From Candidatus Hydrogenedentota bacterium (lineage in GTDB: Bacteria; Hydrogenedentota; Hydrogenedentia; Hydrogenedentales; SLHB01), in contig PUOI01000217.1 in NCBI GenBank assembly GCA_003552765.1, positions 1 through 7,175 on the forward strand: a stretch of DNA of 7,175 nt, written 5' to 3'. The notes below the pieces were generated by a model. That model did not search any database. It was not told where the DNA came from and saw only the letters and a program-made list of their open reading frames with translations. Each line of letters starts with the position of its first letter. The stretch's first letter is position 1. Shown here piece by piece: positions 6,838 through 7,175 of this stretch. A program made the position numbers and the translations under genes.

Positions 6838-7175
6838 ACTGGTTTGTCTGGTTGAAGAACCGCGCAAAGGCCTGGAAGACCGCTTCTTGAGGGCCTTGCA
6901 CAACCTTTACGCCCGGAAGCGAACCTAGAAAGGCTTGGCCGTACCGCTTCGTGATGACACGGGAGTCAAGGACAAGTATGACGCCTCGATCGTCGCGGCG
7001 GCGAATCAGCCGGCCAAATCCCTGGCGAAACTTGATAACGGCCTGGGGCACGGCGTAGTCCATGAAGGAGTTGCCCCCCGCCGCGTCGATGGCTTCCACA
7101 CGGGCTTGAACGATGGGTTCGGTCGGTACGCGAAATGGAAGTTTTGGGAGTATAACACATTGTAATGCCTCTCCA
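6836..7175 (-). CDS. dinG: DinG/Rad3-family ATP-dependent DNA helicase, C-terminal fragment
   Basis: Only the last 112 codons are inside the window; the frame is open from 7174 to the TAG at 6838-6836 and the gene continues beyond the right edge. The fragment begins with a stretch reading LPKLPFRVPTEPIVQARVEA, then a Gly-Gly segment, FMDYAVPQAVIKFRQGFGRLIRR (split here by description: the core QGFGRLIRR is helicase motif VI with its nucleotide-sensing arginines), then DDRGVILVLDSRV, ITKRYGQAFLGSLP. This is the typical C-terminus of superfamily 2 XPD/DinG helicases, which unwind DNA 5' to 3' in repair and recombination-linked processes. The Walker motifs and the iron-sulphur cysteines that would separate DinG from YoaA or exonuclease-fused forms are outside the window, so the symbol is family-level. 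A GTG at 7099 could be mistaken for a start, but homology-like sequence continues upstream of it, showing it is internal. Confidence 0.9.
   Translation of the reverse strand, partial: GEALQCVILPKLPFRVPTEPIVQARVEAIDAAGGNSFMDYAVPQAVIKFRQGFGRLIRRRDDRGVILVLDSRVITKRYGQAFLGSLPGVKVVQGPQEAVFQAFARFFNQTNQ

Noticed and set aside
5573..6928. A 451-codon plus-strand open frame antisense to pgi
   Set aside because: The minus strand encodes a glucose-6-phosphate isomerase with all signatures. The plus-strand product is His/Val/Arg-rich with no recognisable motif, as expected for a shadow frame in GC-rich DNA.
6836..7099. An independent 87-residue gene starting at the GTG at 7099
   Set aside because: The same frame stays open to the window edge and the upstream codons match the DinG C-terminal region, so the GTG is internal to a larger gene.

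Overview
The window is a GC-rich bacterial chromosomal segment in which every supported gene lies on the minus strand, so transcription runs from high to low coordinates. In that order it holds: the last 112 codons of a DinG/Rad3-type DNA helicase (7174-6836); a complete short-form glucose-6-phosphate isomerase gene, pgi (6826-5465); a membrane-anchored TPR protein of unknown function (5468-3873); a 200-bp intergenic region with a strong promoter; a small response regulator with an N-terminal MerR/excisionase-like DNA-binding domain and a C-terminal receiver (3672-3088); and a very large multi-domain sensor histidine kinase (3068 to beyond base 1). No RNA gene, mobile element, CRISPR array or long repeat was seen. 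No stretch of 300 bases lacks a gene.

The first three genes look like one transcription unit. The helicase stop codon sits inside the pgi ribosome-binding site, nine bases before the pgi ATG, and the TPR gene starts on a TTG that overlaps the pgi stop by four bases. The second unit is a two-component system. It is driven by a promoter with both sigma-70 hexamers at exact consensus, followed by a leader of about 70 nt, then the regulator, then 19 nt later the kinase. The kinase has two membrane segments around a roughly 270-residue extracytoplasmic sensor, then HAMP, PAS, GAF, HisKA and HATPase domains and the beginning of a receiver-like domain that is cut by the window edge. The visible part of that receiver lacks the usual acidic pair, so the adjacent stand-alone regulator, which has all canonical residues, is the natural phosphorylation target (inference).

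The organism is a bacterium with sigma-70-type promoters, Shine-Dalgarno initiation and frequent GTG/TTG starts, and is probably diderm. The regulator architecture and the multi-sensor kinase style are typical of environmental lineages such as Planctomycetes-like, Hydrogenedentota-like or deltaproteobacteria-like groups, but the sequence alone does not fix the phylum. The parts most worth a second look are the inverted HTH-receiver regulator, the degenerate receiver on the kinase, the unclassified TPR/five-helix membrane protein, and the promoter region with its nested inverted repeats.
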